DNA of 64,000 bases from positions 1,860,001 through 1,924,000 of the forward strand of contig NC_066269.1 in NCBI RefSeq assembly GCF_905404315.1, given 5' to 3'. Numbering within the stretch: the stretch's first letter is position 1; every line of letters begins with the position of its first letter. The notes under the pieces were generated by a model. It saw only the letters and a list, made by a program, of their open reading frames with translations. It searched no databases and was not told the DNA's origin. Source of the DNA: Leptidea sinapis. Taxonomy: Eukaryota; Arthropoda; Insecta; Lepidoptera; Pieridae. Of this stretch, positions 34,501-45,790 are shown piece by piece. A program made the position numbers and the translations under genes.

Positions 34501-37500
34501 AAATGCGCGGATATCACATTTTTAGATGCGTGACTTCAGACAGTTTTGAATGCGGGAATTTTAAAACGAACAATAGTAATTCTGTAGACGCAAGAAAAAA
34601 CGCAAAAATGGACGTTCAGCTGATGGTAATTGATATGACCTGCCCGGTACAATGCAGTGCCGCTCAGTTTCACTAGCTACGGCGCCCTTCAGACCGAAAC
34701 ACAGTAATGCTTACACATGGGTGAAATAAGCGCCGCTGTGGTACCCATAATCTAGCCGGCATCCAGTGCAAAGGAGCTTCCCTCCAAATAAAGTGGGATA
34801 AGTCTCTAGATAAGTCTGTGCAAAGTCTAAGTACGATCTATAGATCTCAGACTTAGTGTTTGGCCCTACTGTGTGGTGTGTAGCCGACTTTTGTTCCTTC
34901 ATAGAAGCCCTGCACAGGGGGCTGTCGGATGCTATTTAAATTAAGGAATGAGTTATATTACTTAACCTTGGGCGTGTGAGTTTCACCAACTCGCTTTCTA
35001 TGCATAGTAGAGCTTCGTTCGCCTGTCTTCATCAGCTCGCCTTTATCTAATATTTACCATGTACCTCCTTGATGCTACTGCTCCCTGCTAGCTTCGGGCC
35101 ATCCAGTCACGATTTGTGTGGTTGAAATCGGATCAAACATTTCTTCAGAAACCCTGTTATAAATGCGCTAGCATCATCTGCACCCAGCGAAGTTATGTCT
35201 CTATGCAACGCCAAGCGATCGAGATATTCAAAGAGTACTATTAACACTGTTCGGATTTATATTTTGGTGCTCCAGAGATATGCAATGCCAAATAAACCTA
35301 GCAATTTAATGTTCATTGGTTACTACCATGCTGAGGCTTTTTTGTTCCATAGCAATAAGTCTTGCCTTGAAAACTTGGAATAATATTATTGCAGTTTTCT
35401 AGTGTATATTGAATACTGTCATCCTTTTTTTTTCAGATTATACAGATTTGAAGAAGGACAGAAAAAGAATGGACCATTTTACGTCTTTATGTGTAATTTT
35501 GTATGAATTTATGAAAGATTTCTCATTACCAAATACTGTGGATCTAATGGGGCTGTTTGGGCGGGTAAGAATGTAACCTATATAAATTCCTATGGTGAAA
35601 CCAGTGGGAGGCTCCTCTGCACAGGATGCCGGCTAGATTAAGGGTACCACAACGGCGTCTATTTCTGCCGTGAAGTAGTAATGTCTAAGCATTACTGTGT
35701 TTCGGTCCGAAGGCTGCCGTAGCTAGTGAAATTACTGGGCAAATGAGACTTAACATCTTATGTCTCAAGGTGACGAGCGCAGTTGTACCACTCAAAATTT
35801 TTGGATTTTTCAAAAATTCCGAGCGGCACTGCATTGTAAAAGGCAGGGCGTATCAATTACCATCACTTGAACGTCCTGTTCGTCTCGTCCCTTATTTTCA
35901 TACAAAATAAATTAAAACAACTACTTTTTTACGAGGGGTACCCTCGTAACACCGCGCACGGAATTTCTTTCTATAGTTTGGTTGTAGGTGGAGAGTTATT
36001 TGAAATCAAGGTGACGAGCGCAGTTGTAGTGCCGTTCAGAATTTGTGGGGTTTTTCAATAATCCCGAGCGGCACTGCATTGTAATGGACAGGACGTATCA
36101 ATAACCATCAGCTGAACGTCCTGCTCGTCTCGTCTCTTATTTTTATCAAAAAAAAACGAACATACTCACATAAACACTTTGCGTACCGCACCACGAAATC
36201 GGTTTACGTAAGTCAAAAAGATAGGGTTTATTCAGTTAGTATATCTCTAAAATGTAAATAAAATTCGATTGTAACAAATAATTCTTGTATTTCCCAACCA
36301 AGAATTGGGCTCCGTATGTTAATTTCTACTCTTATAGTTCAAAATGCTGTTAAAAAGGGGGTCCTAAAATCGTCTGTAGGGTCAGAAGGTATGGAATAAT
36401 AAAAGAGTCATTGTAAATACTATTTTGAAATATCTGGATTTCAGATGGTCATTAACAGCTTCACAATCCTCGACATAGACATGAACTCCATCGGGACCGG
36501 CATATACATAGCATCCTCTATCATAGACCACAGCTGTGAACCCAACGCTGTAGCCACATTTGACGGAAAAACTATCAATATACGGGCAATTAAGGACATG
36601 CCTAGCTTAGACTGGAAAAAGGTAAGCATATCCTGTAATAACTGACAGGATTAACACACATACACGGACAATACATAAGTATATAAGTATTATGTTCTGA
36701 GACAACTCAGATCCATAGATACTTGAAAGTAAGCGCGAGTTGAATGCAGAGTTCAGGAATGTGATAGTGCTGTGACCTAATTTTAATTGATCACGATAAT
36801 AATGGATGTGTCGATAAGTTTAAACAATGCTCTAAGTTTACCATTTTACACTAGGTTAATATGATGAAAAAATTGTTTTATTATTTTTTTCATTTAAATT
36901 CTTAAATTTTTGTTCTGCCTTTCTTCAACACACATGCCCAAAACATATGCGATGAATAAAAACTTGTTTTTTGGAATGGAACCTGATGGACTCGTATCAG
37001 TTATTATTAAAATCAAAAAATAACACGGCATCACAACTTCTGTATTAACGCGATAACTCGGTAAGCGTACGATAACTGTCAACAACGGCACAGCACTACA
37101 CTGCAGGCACGCGATGCGAGGCGTGCGGACAGCGGGGGGAGATGCTCCCGCTCTTTCCTCAGGTCCTGCCTCAGACTGCATTCAACTCGCGACCTCTGTA
37201 TAGCTGCGACAGGTATACTTGTATTAAATCTACAACTTCCTAGAATGAACATCCAAAATATAGTCTAGCAGAAAGAGCAGTACATTGCTGATGTATATCA
37301 TATGGGGCCCCATAAATCTATACGCGACTTGCAAGTCTCGGGCACTGTTGGGGGGCAAAAAAAGCTGCCACAAGATGGATCCGGACAGCGAATCCATGGC
37401 GTACTAAGATGTTCTTTCTGAGTTGATCGATCATCGGCTAGGTTTGGCACAAATAAAAAAGGTATCCAAATGGATCTGCCCCCAAACACCTCGTCTCCTT

Positions 37501-40500
37501 TCAATTTTGCCGTCGCGAACTATTAATAATTCTGTTTAAGAAATAACATTAACGGCCATTTCCATACAAACGTTCACAACTCTTTTCTCCTTTGTTTTTA
37601 ACCCTCGATCAATATTTTTTTCAAATAATATCCAATATCATCATTGTGTGTCTCTCTATTTTGCTTTTTTTTTTTGTTTTTATAAGTGCTAGAGTAATCA
37701 AGTGTTTAAAACAGCTATTTAGCCGTTATCCGTGTTTGATTACATATTAAACAGAGGCCCAGTATACAAATCCGACAATAATAAGCAAAAAAATTTAAAC
37801 ATTCGGACACAAAATATTTTCTTCCCATCCAACATACTGGCACGCTCGCGTTAGCGTGACAGTCAGCTTTAGAATTCTCAAATCTGAAAATAAATTCAAT
37901 TTTCTCTTAATTATTTAACTATTCCTCGAAATTATTCAACTGATACCGTGCTTTCTTAATACCTTTAATGCTTTACATGGTCCTTAGGGGAGCGACAATA
38001 TTGCGCAGTCGCATACATTTATATTGGCTTGTGCGAAGGACGCTAATTGTACACTGGATGCGTTCTGCGCCCCTCCTTCCCCGCGCCTTCCGCTAGTCAG
38101 ACCCTATTACTTACTTCATCGCTTTCATTGCAGAACTTCCCCGGAGGGCCGATATTTAGATGTACGAACGCTCCATAAATTGTCTAATTTTGTGGAACAA
38201 TTACTTTTTATCACCATATTTGATTATTTCATCTTTAAAGTAACTTGTACCCTATCTAATTGCAATATTTAAAATATATTTTATTTCTTATTTATATATA
38301 CTTACCCATGTAATTTAAATAATATTTATCAGTATTATTTAACTCGATTTTGTATTGACATTTCAGATAAGAATATCATATATTGATCTCATGAAAACGC
38401 CTTACGAAAGACAGATGGAGCTGTTAGAAAATTATTACTTCGTTTGCGATTGTGACAAATGCATGGGTAACTCTTCCTAACTACTAATTTACTTTTATAC
38501 AATAATATGTTTGAGCTATCGAGCGTGGAACTTTTTTACATTTGAACATTGAGTCTGATTTTCTCATAATGTAATATTTTTACTTAACAAAGGTATAAAT
38601 TAAATTTGTAGCCAAAATTTGTGACAGATGCGGGAATCGAATTTGCGACCTCTTGGGTTCCGTCCGAGCGCTCATACCAACTGAGCCAACTGTCGAGTGT
38701 CGCATTCATAAATTTTTGTTACAAATATAATTTGTATAATTAATCCTTGAAGTGAGGGATATCACTTTAAAATAACATTCTTTTAAACAAAGGTTACTTT
38801 TGGCTATCTGCGGGTAGAAACTTTTCAATATCAGCCCAGAAGTACGCCAGTGATCACCTCTGGCCAATGCCGAAACAAACAGATACTTATGCAAATATTT
38901 TAAAATAAATTTTTTAACCGTTATTTCAACACAGTAAACGGACACTTCAATTTTATTTATATGCCTATACACGCATGGACATCTATTTTGCACGCCATTC
39001 ATCATCATCAGATCATCGATCTTTTAACCTTATAAACGGCGAACGCTCATATGCCACAGTAGTGTGATTGCTTACGATATGTTGTGATCGTTACCTGACC
39101 CCAGATGGTTGATTGAATACATTGCAACTCTAATTATCGCGCGAGTTGAATGCAGTCGGGGCCTGCGGTAAAAAGCAAGATAACTGTCCCCACGCTGTCC
39201 GCACGTCTACAACGTCTACAGTGCTGTGCCGTAGTCATCTCTTACCGTGTTATCGAGTCAATACTAAAGTTGCGATCCCATGTTATTTATTTTTTAATAA
39301 TGACTGATCTGAGTCCATCAGGCTCAGTTCCAAAAAAAGAGTTTTTATGCTTCGCCAAGCACGAGAAATGGCGAAAAATCTTTTAGATATGTCTGTTGAA
39401 GAAAGGCAGAACAAAAATTTCAGATTATTAAATCTGAAATTTTTGTTCTGCCTTGATTATTAAATCTAAATAATAACAATTGTCTCTTCAATATTATTGC
39501 CATTTATTCTAACAATCACAAATATATCCTGAAATTTCTTTTTTTCTGCCAGTAGGTCAGTCTCTCTTTTGGCTTGGAAATCCTAATTTTTATTTTATCT
39601 TTTTGAGTTTGGACAACCTGGGAGGTGTTTTTGAGTTTCGAGTGTTGTGTGTGTACGACGCATACGAGTGTATCTATTATTTTTGGATGGCATAATTTTT
39701 TCTGTTTTTTTTTGCAATCAATAATCTACTATAAGAAGGATGTGTTGATAAATCTGGTTAGTAAGTGTGCAGTCCTAGGGAAATAGTTTTCTGAATTCAG
39801 TCCTTATGACTGCTATTGCTGGAATGAGCCTTTTTCAGAAGTTTGGGTGGATTTCTATAGACTTAGGAATTAACCGAAATATTTTAACAAGTTAAGTCAT
39901 CTTTGTGGGGTAGTAGTAGAGAGAGAGTTTGATATTGTTTTGGTTTTTACGAAATAATATCAATAATATCTTTAAAAGCTTACGAAATATAATAGTCAAC
40001 ATCCAATTTTTGCTTTCGAAATTCAAAATTGTCTCCTTGTAACATCAATGCTTTACTTTGACCTCATGTGTTTTCACAATAATTATAAAGCAATCCATAC
40101 GTTTCGTCGTGTAAAAATTATCACTAAGTTCATACTCATGATGGGTATACTTATCTCATATACATCATGAACTCGTTCAGTGTAGAATAACCAAGTTGCT
40201 ACAGATGATGAAGCTAGATGACGATGGATACTGCGACTAAAAAAATCATGATAAATATTCTGGTAAGGGGCCATCCATAAGTTAAGTCACACTTCAGGTT
40301 GTGGTATCTCAATGTGACATTGAGGCAAGGAACAGGGTTAAAAGTAATTTTGTAAGAAACATCACTAAACTTGCTGTCCGATCTATTGAAATAGAATAAA
40401 ATTAAATAATTTGTTATTTGTTAAAGGGATAATCATGACATCTGGGAATCATTATAAATTAAATTTGTCAAAAATATTTATGAACGATGCGTGACTTGAA

Positions 40501-42909
40501 CCCAACGAGTCACGTCACGTCTTGTTCAACTCTCAGGTTGTGAATTTTGTTTAAAAATTTAAATTAGAATAAAATTGAAAAAATGTGACATTACAGCGCG
40601 AGGATTTCACAAATGACAAGCACGGGGATGGGGTTTAAAAATGCATATATATGTGTGACTTAATTTATGGGTGGCGATCACTAAGACATGGATATTTACT
40701 TCTTATAATTCCATACCTTTATTGCAGATGAGAAACCACTGAAGTATTTACACGCCGCAAAATGCCTGAACAGCATATGTGATAATCCAGTTAATATAAA
40801 ATGGAAGGAGAATTGTGTTCTAGTAAGAAAAGTTCAAAAGGAATTTGCCGAGAATGGTATAGAAAATGGAGAAAGCGCAAATAGTAGGGTGCATGTTGAA
40901 AATGGGAATAGTGTAGAGAATATCTGTTCCGATTGCTCTACGGCATATACGGATGAAAATGTTGAGAAATTTATCACAGCTATGGAGTTTTCCGAAGTAC
41001 ATTTGCAGAATATGCGTGGTACATCGGTAGCTTGTATCCTTTACGAATATATAACCAGTTCAATTTCTATCTTAACCAGAATGCTCAATGACGTTCTATA
41101 CCGAAATATGCCACATGCCAAAAATGACACCATAATAAGCTTCGACTGCTATATTTATACATTGCCGCATTTCCTCCAGTTGTTTAAAATATTCTTGGTC
41201 AATAATCAGTAATGTAAAACATTTATTCAGTTCAGGTTTAACTCCGTTTCAACGCGCGCGCTTCGAATCGAAACACAATAACGCTTACAGATTACTGCTT
41301 GTAAATTTAACAGTTTCTTCATTGTTGTTTATGAAAGAGAGAACAGTACCTACACTTGGTCATGGATTGCTTATTAGGAAACTTTTCCAATTACACAGCA
41401 TAATGCGACTCAGTGCCGCACAATGCCGAATTGTGCTGATACTTAATTGGAACGTGAATTAGTTTTCAAATTTACCAGCAGAGTGCGCTTAGTTCAGTGT
41501 TGAAAAAAAAATTGGGTTACTGTAATGTTTTTCACATAACCTCAAAATTTATGTGAAAAATTCAAAAAAATTTACAAAATATTTTTTTTCCACGAAATTT
41601 GTTGAAAAGTTCCCGACCTTAGATCGCCCGTAATTTATTTTTCCTTTCATTTTTGTCATATTCTCTTCCATTTCCAATGGGTTTCATCCTACTATATTTT
41701 TTGTGGTTTAAAAATTATCGACCGTGGTCTACAATGCCAACTTAAAAAAAACACTTGTTAATTTTCTGAAGCTGAGTTGGTATCGATTGCACGCATCACG
41801 CGAAAGCAGTACTTTTGAGGAGTGCTCGATTTAGTTGGAACATTCAACGTTGAGCATAATGCCGGTTATTGCGCTATAGTGCTGTAATTGGAAAACTACC
41901 TAGAACGCCTCCTCACGGACCTTATTAGTTATTTATGCAACTGTTGTGTAATAAGGGGTATTAAAACACGAATGTGGTTTATCAGGCGAAGCCGAGTCTG
42001 ATAATAGTATGACAGTATACAATAGATCACACCTATGAGTGTTTTAATACCTAATTAGCAACAGTTGCATACAAGACTTTATCTACACCCATAGTATTAA
42101 TCCCAACCCATAATGAAATTCAGTACAACATTACAACACTGGTTTGGATGATGTAATGGTTACTTGTTATTTAATAGAGGATTTAATTCATGGGTGTAGA
42201 TAAACGTATTTAACTCACTGAAGTGTATTTACCCAAACAGACAACTGATATTATAATCCAATATTTACCTAAACAAATTATAATCAGATGTAGACGTATG
42301 CAAGTTTTGCCTCGAGAGACAGGAAGGGGTTCTCCACCCTCTCAATGTAATGTACGCGCAGACTTTGGACCAAGCGTTCGACGCGCTCATACAAGTACAA
42401 CTGTGGGAACAAGCGTGTATTTATGCTGAAAAACTTTTGCCCTGCTTTAGGTAAGTCAGCAAATTAAGAAGATATCTACTACACAATCACATTATCTCTA
42501 GACCTGAAGCCCCGTCCGTTCCCCTTTCACCCCCTCGCGCTCGTCCTGTTGTGTCACTACGGTTTGCAGTTTCATTACCGTTAGGTACATGTCGTAATAT
42601 TTGCGTGTAATCACTGCTTTGTTTCTGAAGTTTCCATTGTTACGTTTTGGCTTTTGTTGTTATCAAATCTATTTCTTTAATTTATATTTGCATTTTTCCA
42701 GGTTTTATTACGGCCCTCTCCACCCACTTTTGGGTCTTCTTCACTTGAAATATGGCAAGATATTACTCTACAAAATGGATTTACCCCGTGCATTGGCGCA
42801 TTTCAAATCTGCAGAAAAAATACTGAAAATCACACATGGAAACAACCATCCTCTGTATAATGAGCAATTGATGCCTTTGTTGCAACAAGCCATTATGGAA
42901 TCCACATAA
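28526..42909 (+). CDS. SMYD3: SMYD3-type MYND/SET lysine methyltransferase, nine exons
   Basis: Exons: 28526-28653, 29205-29289, 33635-33794, 35437-35564, 36445-36621, 38367-38466, 40728-41018, 42288-42450, 42702-42909. They total 1440 nt, 479 codons plus stop, with all phases matching. The start is the first ATG after an in-frame stop at 28487. The MYND zinc finger (residues 37-74) spans exons 1-3 with all its Cys/His. The SET core has 'IIDHSCEPNA' (about 193-202, the usual NHSC being DHSC) and 'ISYIDL' with the catalytic-type Tyr at 231. The post-SET cysteines are 'CDCDKC' (253-258). The C-terminal helical-repeat region (exons 8-9, 'YAQTLDQAFDAL', 'LHPLLGLLHLKYGK', 'ITHGNNHPL') matches SMYD3. 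It is longer than human SMYD3 (428 aa), partly from an Asn/Glu-rich insert in exon 7. Introns 2 and 5-8 contain transposons or repeats. The family methylates lysines on histones and signalling proteins using S-adenosylmethionine. Confidence 0.92.
29500..33100 (-). mobile_element. Decayed RTE-type LINE in SMYD3 intron 2, split by another LINE
   Basis: Minus-strand frames on both sides of 30260-31507 fit one reverse transcriptase. Upstream part (33100-31510): 'RKKSKRWISEATL', a linker, 'DGVYAEMLELV', 'FIDFEKAFHNV' and a damaged 'KGVGQRMV'. Downstream part (30259-29500): 'PFLFNLYSE', 'GMETGIKIN', 'LQYADDTAML' and C-terminal remnants. Many stops and frameshifts are present. The classification comes from the motif wording (YADDTA, GIKIN). 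Confidence 0.75.
30260..31507 (+). mobile_element. CR1/L2-like LINE 3' part inserted into the RTE element
   Basis: Plus-strand frames give 'KYLGLILDCNLTWKPHI', 'LASLTGLLRSIRRCLP', 'YNTLVKPHIDYMVELWGSAAK' and 'LYNKLPSDIK' (about 30430-31044), the end of a LINE reverse transcriptase. A 3' tail ends 'gagaataaaggtcttt'. The tail words 'ctcatgtaagtga...aataaa' recur (reversed) at 43800-43860 in the same family. It is 5'-truncated, which is common in LINE insertions. Confidence 0.78.
33905..34080 (-). repeat. CR1-like LINE 3' fragment (in SMYD3 intron 3)
   Basis: Plus-strand words 'agaggaatcacagaagtgctgccggtg' and 'ggttcccatgac' match the 50400-50500 region in worn form. Confidence 0.55.
34609..34775 (-). 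repeat. Repeat X, internally deleted copy (SMYD3 intron 3)
   Basis: It has the 'gacgttcagctgatggtaattg' and 'tgcagtgccgctca' words, then jumps directly to 'tttcactagctac...accgaaacacagtaatgct' and 'cataatctagccggcatcc'. The middle block (about 80 bases) is missing. Confidence 0.75.
35602..36160 (+). repeat. Composite repeat with an extra half copy of repeat X (SMYD3 intron 4)
   Basis: A full repeat X plus the same joined LINE fragment as at 15998-16400 (35602-36008). From 36009 a second distal half of repeat X follows ('ggtgacgagcgcagttgtagtgccg' to 'tctcgtctcttatttttat'). The exons on either side are not affected. Confidence 0.8.
36894..37200 (-). repeat. Dispersed repeat with coding-like relic, copy 1 (SMYD3 intron 5)
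   Basis: Minus-strand reading includes 'SPSGSIPK', 'VEERQNKNLRI' and 'YRVNT', closely related to 39140-39440 on the plus strand ('SPSGSVPK', 'VEERQNKNFRL'). The two copies are inverted relative to each other. Family not recognised. Confidence 0.65.
37800..38366. other. SMYD3 intron 5, 3' part
   Basis: Nothing supported beyond intron sequence. A plus-strand frame at 38024-38272 has no recognisable motif. Confidence 0.4.
38620..38790 (-). repeat. tRNA-derived SINE-like repeat (SMYD3 intron 6)
   Basis: Same tRNA-like block as 923-993 (A-box-like word reversed at about 38690, B-box-like word reversed at about 38637), followed by the 'gtaattaatcc...agtgaggg.tatcacttt' tail also found at 1200-1262. 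Confidence 0.7.
39130..39460 (+). repeat. Dispersed repeat with coding-like relic, copy 2, ending in a perfect hairpin
   Basis: Partner of 36894-37200. Its end forms a perfect 22-bp inverted repeat at 39405-39452 with a 4-base loop (ATTA), beginning GGCAGAACAAAAATTTCAGA. Confidence 0.7.
40478..40550 (-). repeat. Worn tRNA-derived SINE remnant (SMYD3 intron 6)
   Basis: 'atgaacgatgcg.gact.gaaccc' and 'gttcaactctcaggttgtga' recur from 921-1045 on the same strand, with the middle collapsed. Confidence 0.55.
41019..42287 (+). other. SMYD3 intron 7
   Basis: Donor GTACAT after 41018, acceptor AATCAG before 42288. The interior is AT-rich; no repeat that recurs in the window was seen in it. Confidence 0.5.
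42490..42665 (+). mobile_element. Solo end of the long-TIR element inside SMYD3 intron 8
   Basis: It matches 1675 to about 1845 over about 170 bases: 'cattatct', 'cctgaagcccc', 'ccctcgcgctcgtcctgttg', 'ttgcagtttca', 'ttaggtacatgtcg', then 'gaagtttccattgtt'. The intron is only 251 bp (42451-42701), so this sequence makes up most of it. Confidence 0.75.
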
Positions 42910-43211
42910 CTTTGCCACTTTTAATGATTACCTCAATACAACCATTTTTTGTTAAGATAATATCAATTCAATTATTTTTGTCGATCTGCTTTTTATTATG
43001 TTTGTTTGTGTAGGTTTTTATTTAAATTGAAGAACATATTGTAATATTTACGCGCACGTGGGTAACAAATTATTGAAATTAATAATTTTATAAATTACAA
43101 AATTAACTGAAATCTATTTATATTTATAAAAATATGTGAGAATAATTATATTTTACTATTTTGGAAGTTTTCAGCTGAAATTAAATGCTTTTTGTTGTTA
43201 TTTTTATTTTC

Positions 43212-43217
43212 AATAAA
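43212..43217 (+). promoter_or_regulatory. Candidate polyadenylation signal AATAAA of SMYD3
   Basis: First clear AATAAA after the stop at 42909. Another follows near 43361. Confidence 0.4.
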
Positions 43218-43399
43218 CTAGAGGATTTTTTGCTGCACAAAGATGATGATTAAATGCAATTTTTTTTTGTGCAAATTAAGTTATAGCGTCAAAATTTATT
43301 GTAATTTCATTTCGTAACTTCGACGCAATATTTATTTTGTGTCAATTATCTTTTTATATAAATAAAATACATATTAAATGAAAAAAAATTAAACGACTT

Positions 43400-43789
43400 G
43401 ATTTATTAACCGACTTCAAAAAAGAAGGAGGTTCTCAATTCGTCAGTATGTTTTTTTTATGTTTGTTACTTCAAAACTTTCGACTGGGTGAGCCGATTTT
43501 GATAATTCTTTTTTTTTTATTTGAAAGCTGGTTCTTCCCGTGTGGTCCCATTGTAATTTGGTCCAGATCTGACAATGGCATCCATGAGAAAACTATAAAA
43601 GTCTTATATTTGCTATACACACGTATAGCAAAGTGGATGATAAATTTACGAATAACTCAATATCGCGCCAACCGATTTCGATGAAGCTTTTTTTATTGGA
43701 ACGGATATACTTCAAAGATAGTTTCTTGAGAGTTTGGTTAGGTTCTGATTATGGAATCCATGACAAAGTAACGGAACTCTTCAATTCTT
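43400..43789 (+). repeat. Dispersed repeat beginning 'accgacttcaaaaaa'
   Basis: The words 'aaccgacttc' recur at 49568. The pattern is familiar from lepidopteran dispersed repeats, but only this word is shared within the window, so the call is tentative. Confidence 0.4.
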
Positions 43790-45790
43790 AGGAGCAAATT
43801 CAGTTTATAGAATTCTTTATTCCCATTAAGACAAAAAAAGTCACTTACATGAGAAGTAACTTAAATAATAAATAAGGTTAGTATTAATTACTTATCCGTA
43901 TGAATATGTGGTTAGTATAAAGAATAAGTGGTTAATAATAACATATAGTTCAATAATTTAGTGTGAGGACACAGTGATATATCACAGTAGCAAGCGCCTT
44001 CTAACAAATACAGTAAATGTGTAACAAGATTATTAGCAAAATAGTTGATACAAAGTAACAATCAAGACAGGTTCTTGGGTTGTGGTACAAGTTATATGCG
44101 ATTTTATTTTATATTTACATTGCTTCGTATATGAGATAGCAATTTTCTTTTAAAAATATTAAGTGAAGGGGCTTCTTTGATATCCTTTGGAAGATTGTTA
44201 TAGAGTTGTGCTCCCTTAAATGTTAAATTATTTTTCCCATAATTAGTTCTTATTTTAGGTAGTGTGAAATGGTCGGCGTATCGAGTTTCATAATTAGATG
44301 TTTTATTTTTTCGTTGTGAATGTAATTTGAGAGAGAACAGATCCGTTAATTATTTTAAATATGAGTATGCCTGTATTGTATTTAAACAGTTGTTCAATAT
44401 TCATAAGTTTCGTTTTTGCATAAATAGTTTTAGTATGTGTTAAATAGTCGTAGTGATATAGAATTTTTATTATTTTATTTTGTAGTATTTGAAGGGGTTG
44501 CAAGTTGTTTCTGGCCGCGCTGCCCCACAATACAATGAGATAAAGTAGATGAGGCTTTACGAGAGAGCTATAGATTAGCAGACGAACATTTTCTGGAATG
44601 CATCTAGACATGTTCCGTAATGACCCTAATAACGAAGAAAGCTTCAACTGTATGCGTTCTATATGAGCACGCCATGTTAGGTTGCTGTCAAGTACAAGAC
44701 CTAAGTATTTTTCTTTATAAGATTTTTGCAAAGGCTGGCTATTAATATATAATTCACTGTGGTTTGACGGTTTCTTATTTTTAGTTTTAAATATTATATA
44801 GGAAGATTGGAAATTGACTTTAGCATTTTGTGGGCTGTTCCGGTAATACCGATAGTATTCAGCTTTTTCAATAGTAAGGAGTGGGAAACTGTGTCGAAAG
44901 CTTTTTTTAGATCTAAAAATACGCCTATTGCTATTTGCTTTTGATCAATTCTGGATTTAATTTCTGTTACTAAATATATTTGATTTGGGTCGAAATCCAT
45001 ATTGTTTCTCGTATATAAAATTTATTTTAGTGAGATATGCATCAAGGCGAAGAGAATTTGTGACAGTATTGGTAGCACTGAAACAGGTCGATAGTTACTA
45101 GGATTTGATTTTGTTCCAGCTTTGTAAATGGGAGATACTTTAGCAATTTTTAGATTTGATGGAAACAATCCTTCTGAAAGTAATTTATTTAAGCAGTTTG
45201 TTAAATCTGAAACAATTAAATGTTCTATTTGAGGGTTTTGGTGCTAATTGAATCAAGACCTGTGCTTGTGTTAGGATCTAAGGAGTCTATAATTTTTGAT
45301 ACTTCTTCGACAGTGCATAGTGTTAATTCCGATAATTGATGAAGCTGTGAGTTTGGATTCAGTCTGGGTAATGTAAGTATATCATTATTGTAAAATTTTG
45401 CTGGAATATTTTTAGCTAGCTGTGTGCCTATATTTGAGAAAAAGCTATTAAAAAATTGACATATTTCATTTGGTTCTGTTATGAGAGATCCATCGTCACA
45501 TTTTAAATTTGGGGGAGCACAATTCTTAACGATATGCTTCCCTGAAAGAGTGTTAATCATCTTCCACATTTTTTTCGCTTTTTTTTACATTTCATGAATA
45601 ATGGCTTTTTTGCATTTTATTGTTTGAACCAATTTGTTTCTTGCATTCTTAAATTCGCGTTCCATTTCATTATCGGTAGAATTCTTCTTTAGTTTGCTTG
45701 GTTTCTTTTTTTATTTCTTTTATAATATTTTTGCAAATCCTTTCTTTATGTGGCTGATTGATTACTTTATATTTTGTTAACGATACTCTT
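43790..45790 (-). pseudogene. CR1/L2-like LINE, reverse transcriptase remnant with 3' tail
   Basis: Minus-strand frames in order: 'KKMWKMINTLSGK' with 'NTSTGLDSISTKTLK' (45569-45225), 'AIGVFLDLKKAFDTVSHSLLLKKL' (about 44940-44860), then 'EKYLGLVLDSNLTWRAHI', 'SSLVKPHLLYLIVLWGSAAR' (44731-44303), and the 'LYNNLPKDIKEAP' region near 44200. The order is as in a LINE RT. The palm segment with the catalytic YADD is missing between 44790 and 44730. The tail near 43800-43860 resembles that at 31440-31507. It is frameshifted and inactive. Confidence 0.8.

Noticed and set aside
42223..42429. 68-codon plus-strand frame over SMYD3 exon 8
   Set aside because: The SMYD3 frame here is a different one: the splice phase from exon 7 and the conserved YAQTLDQAFDAL segment fix the reading frame.
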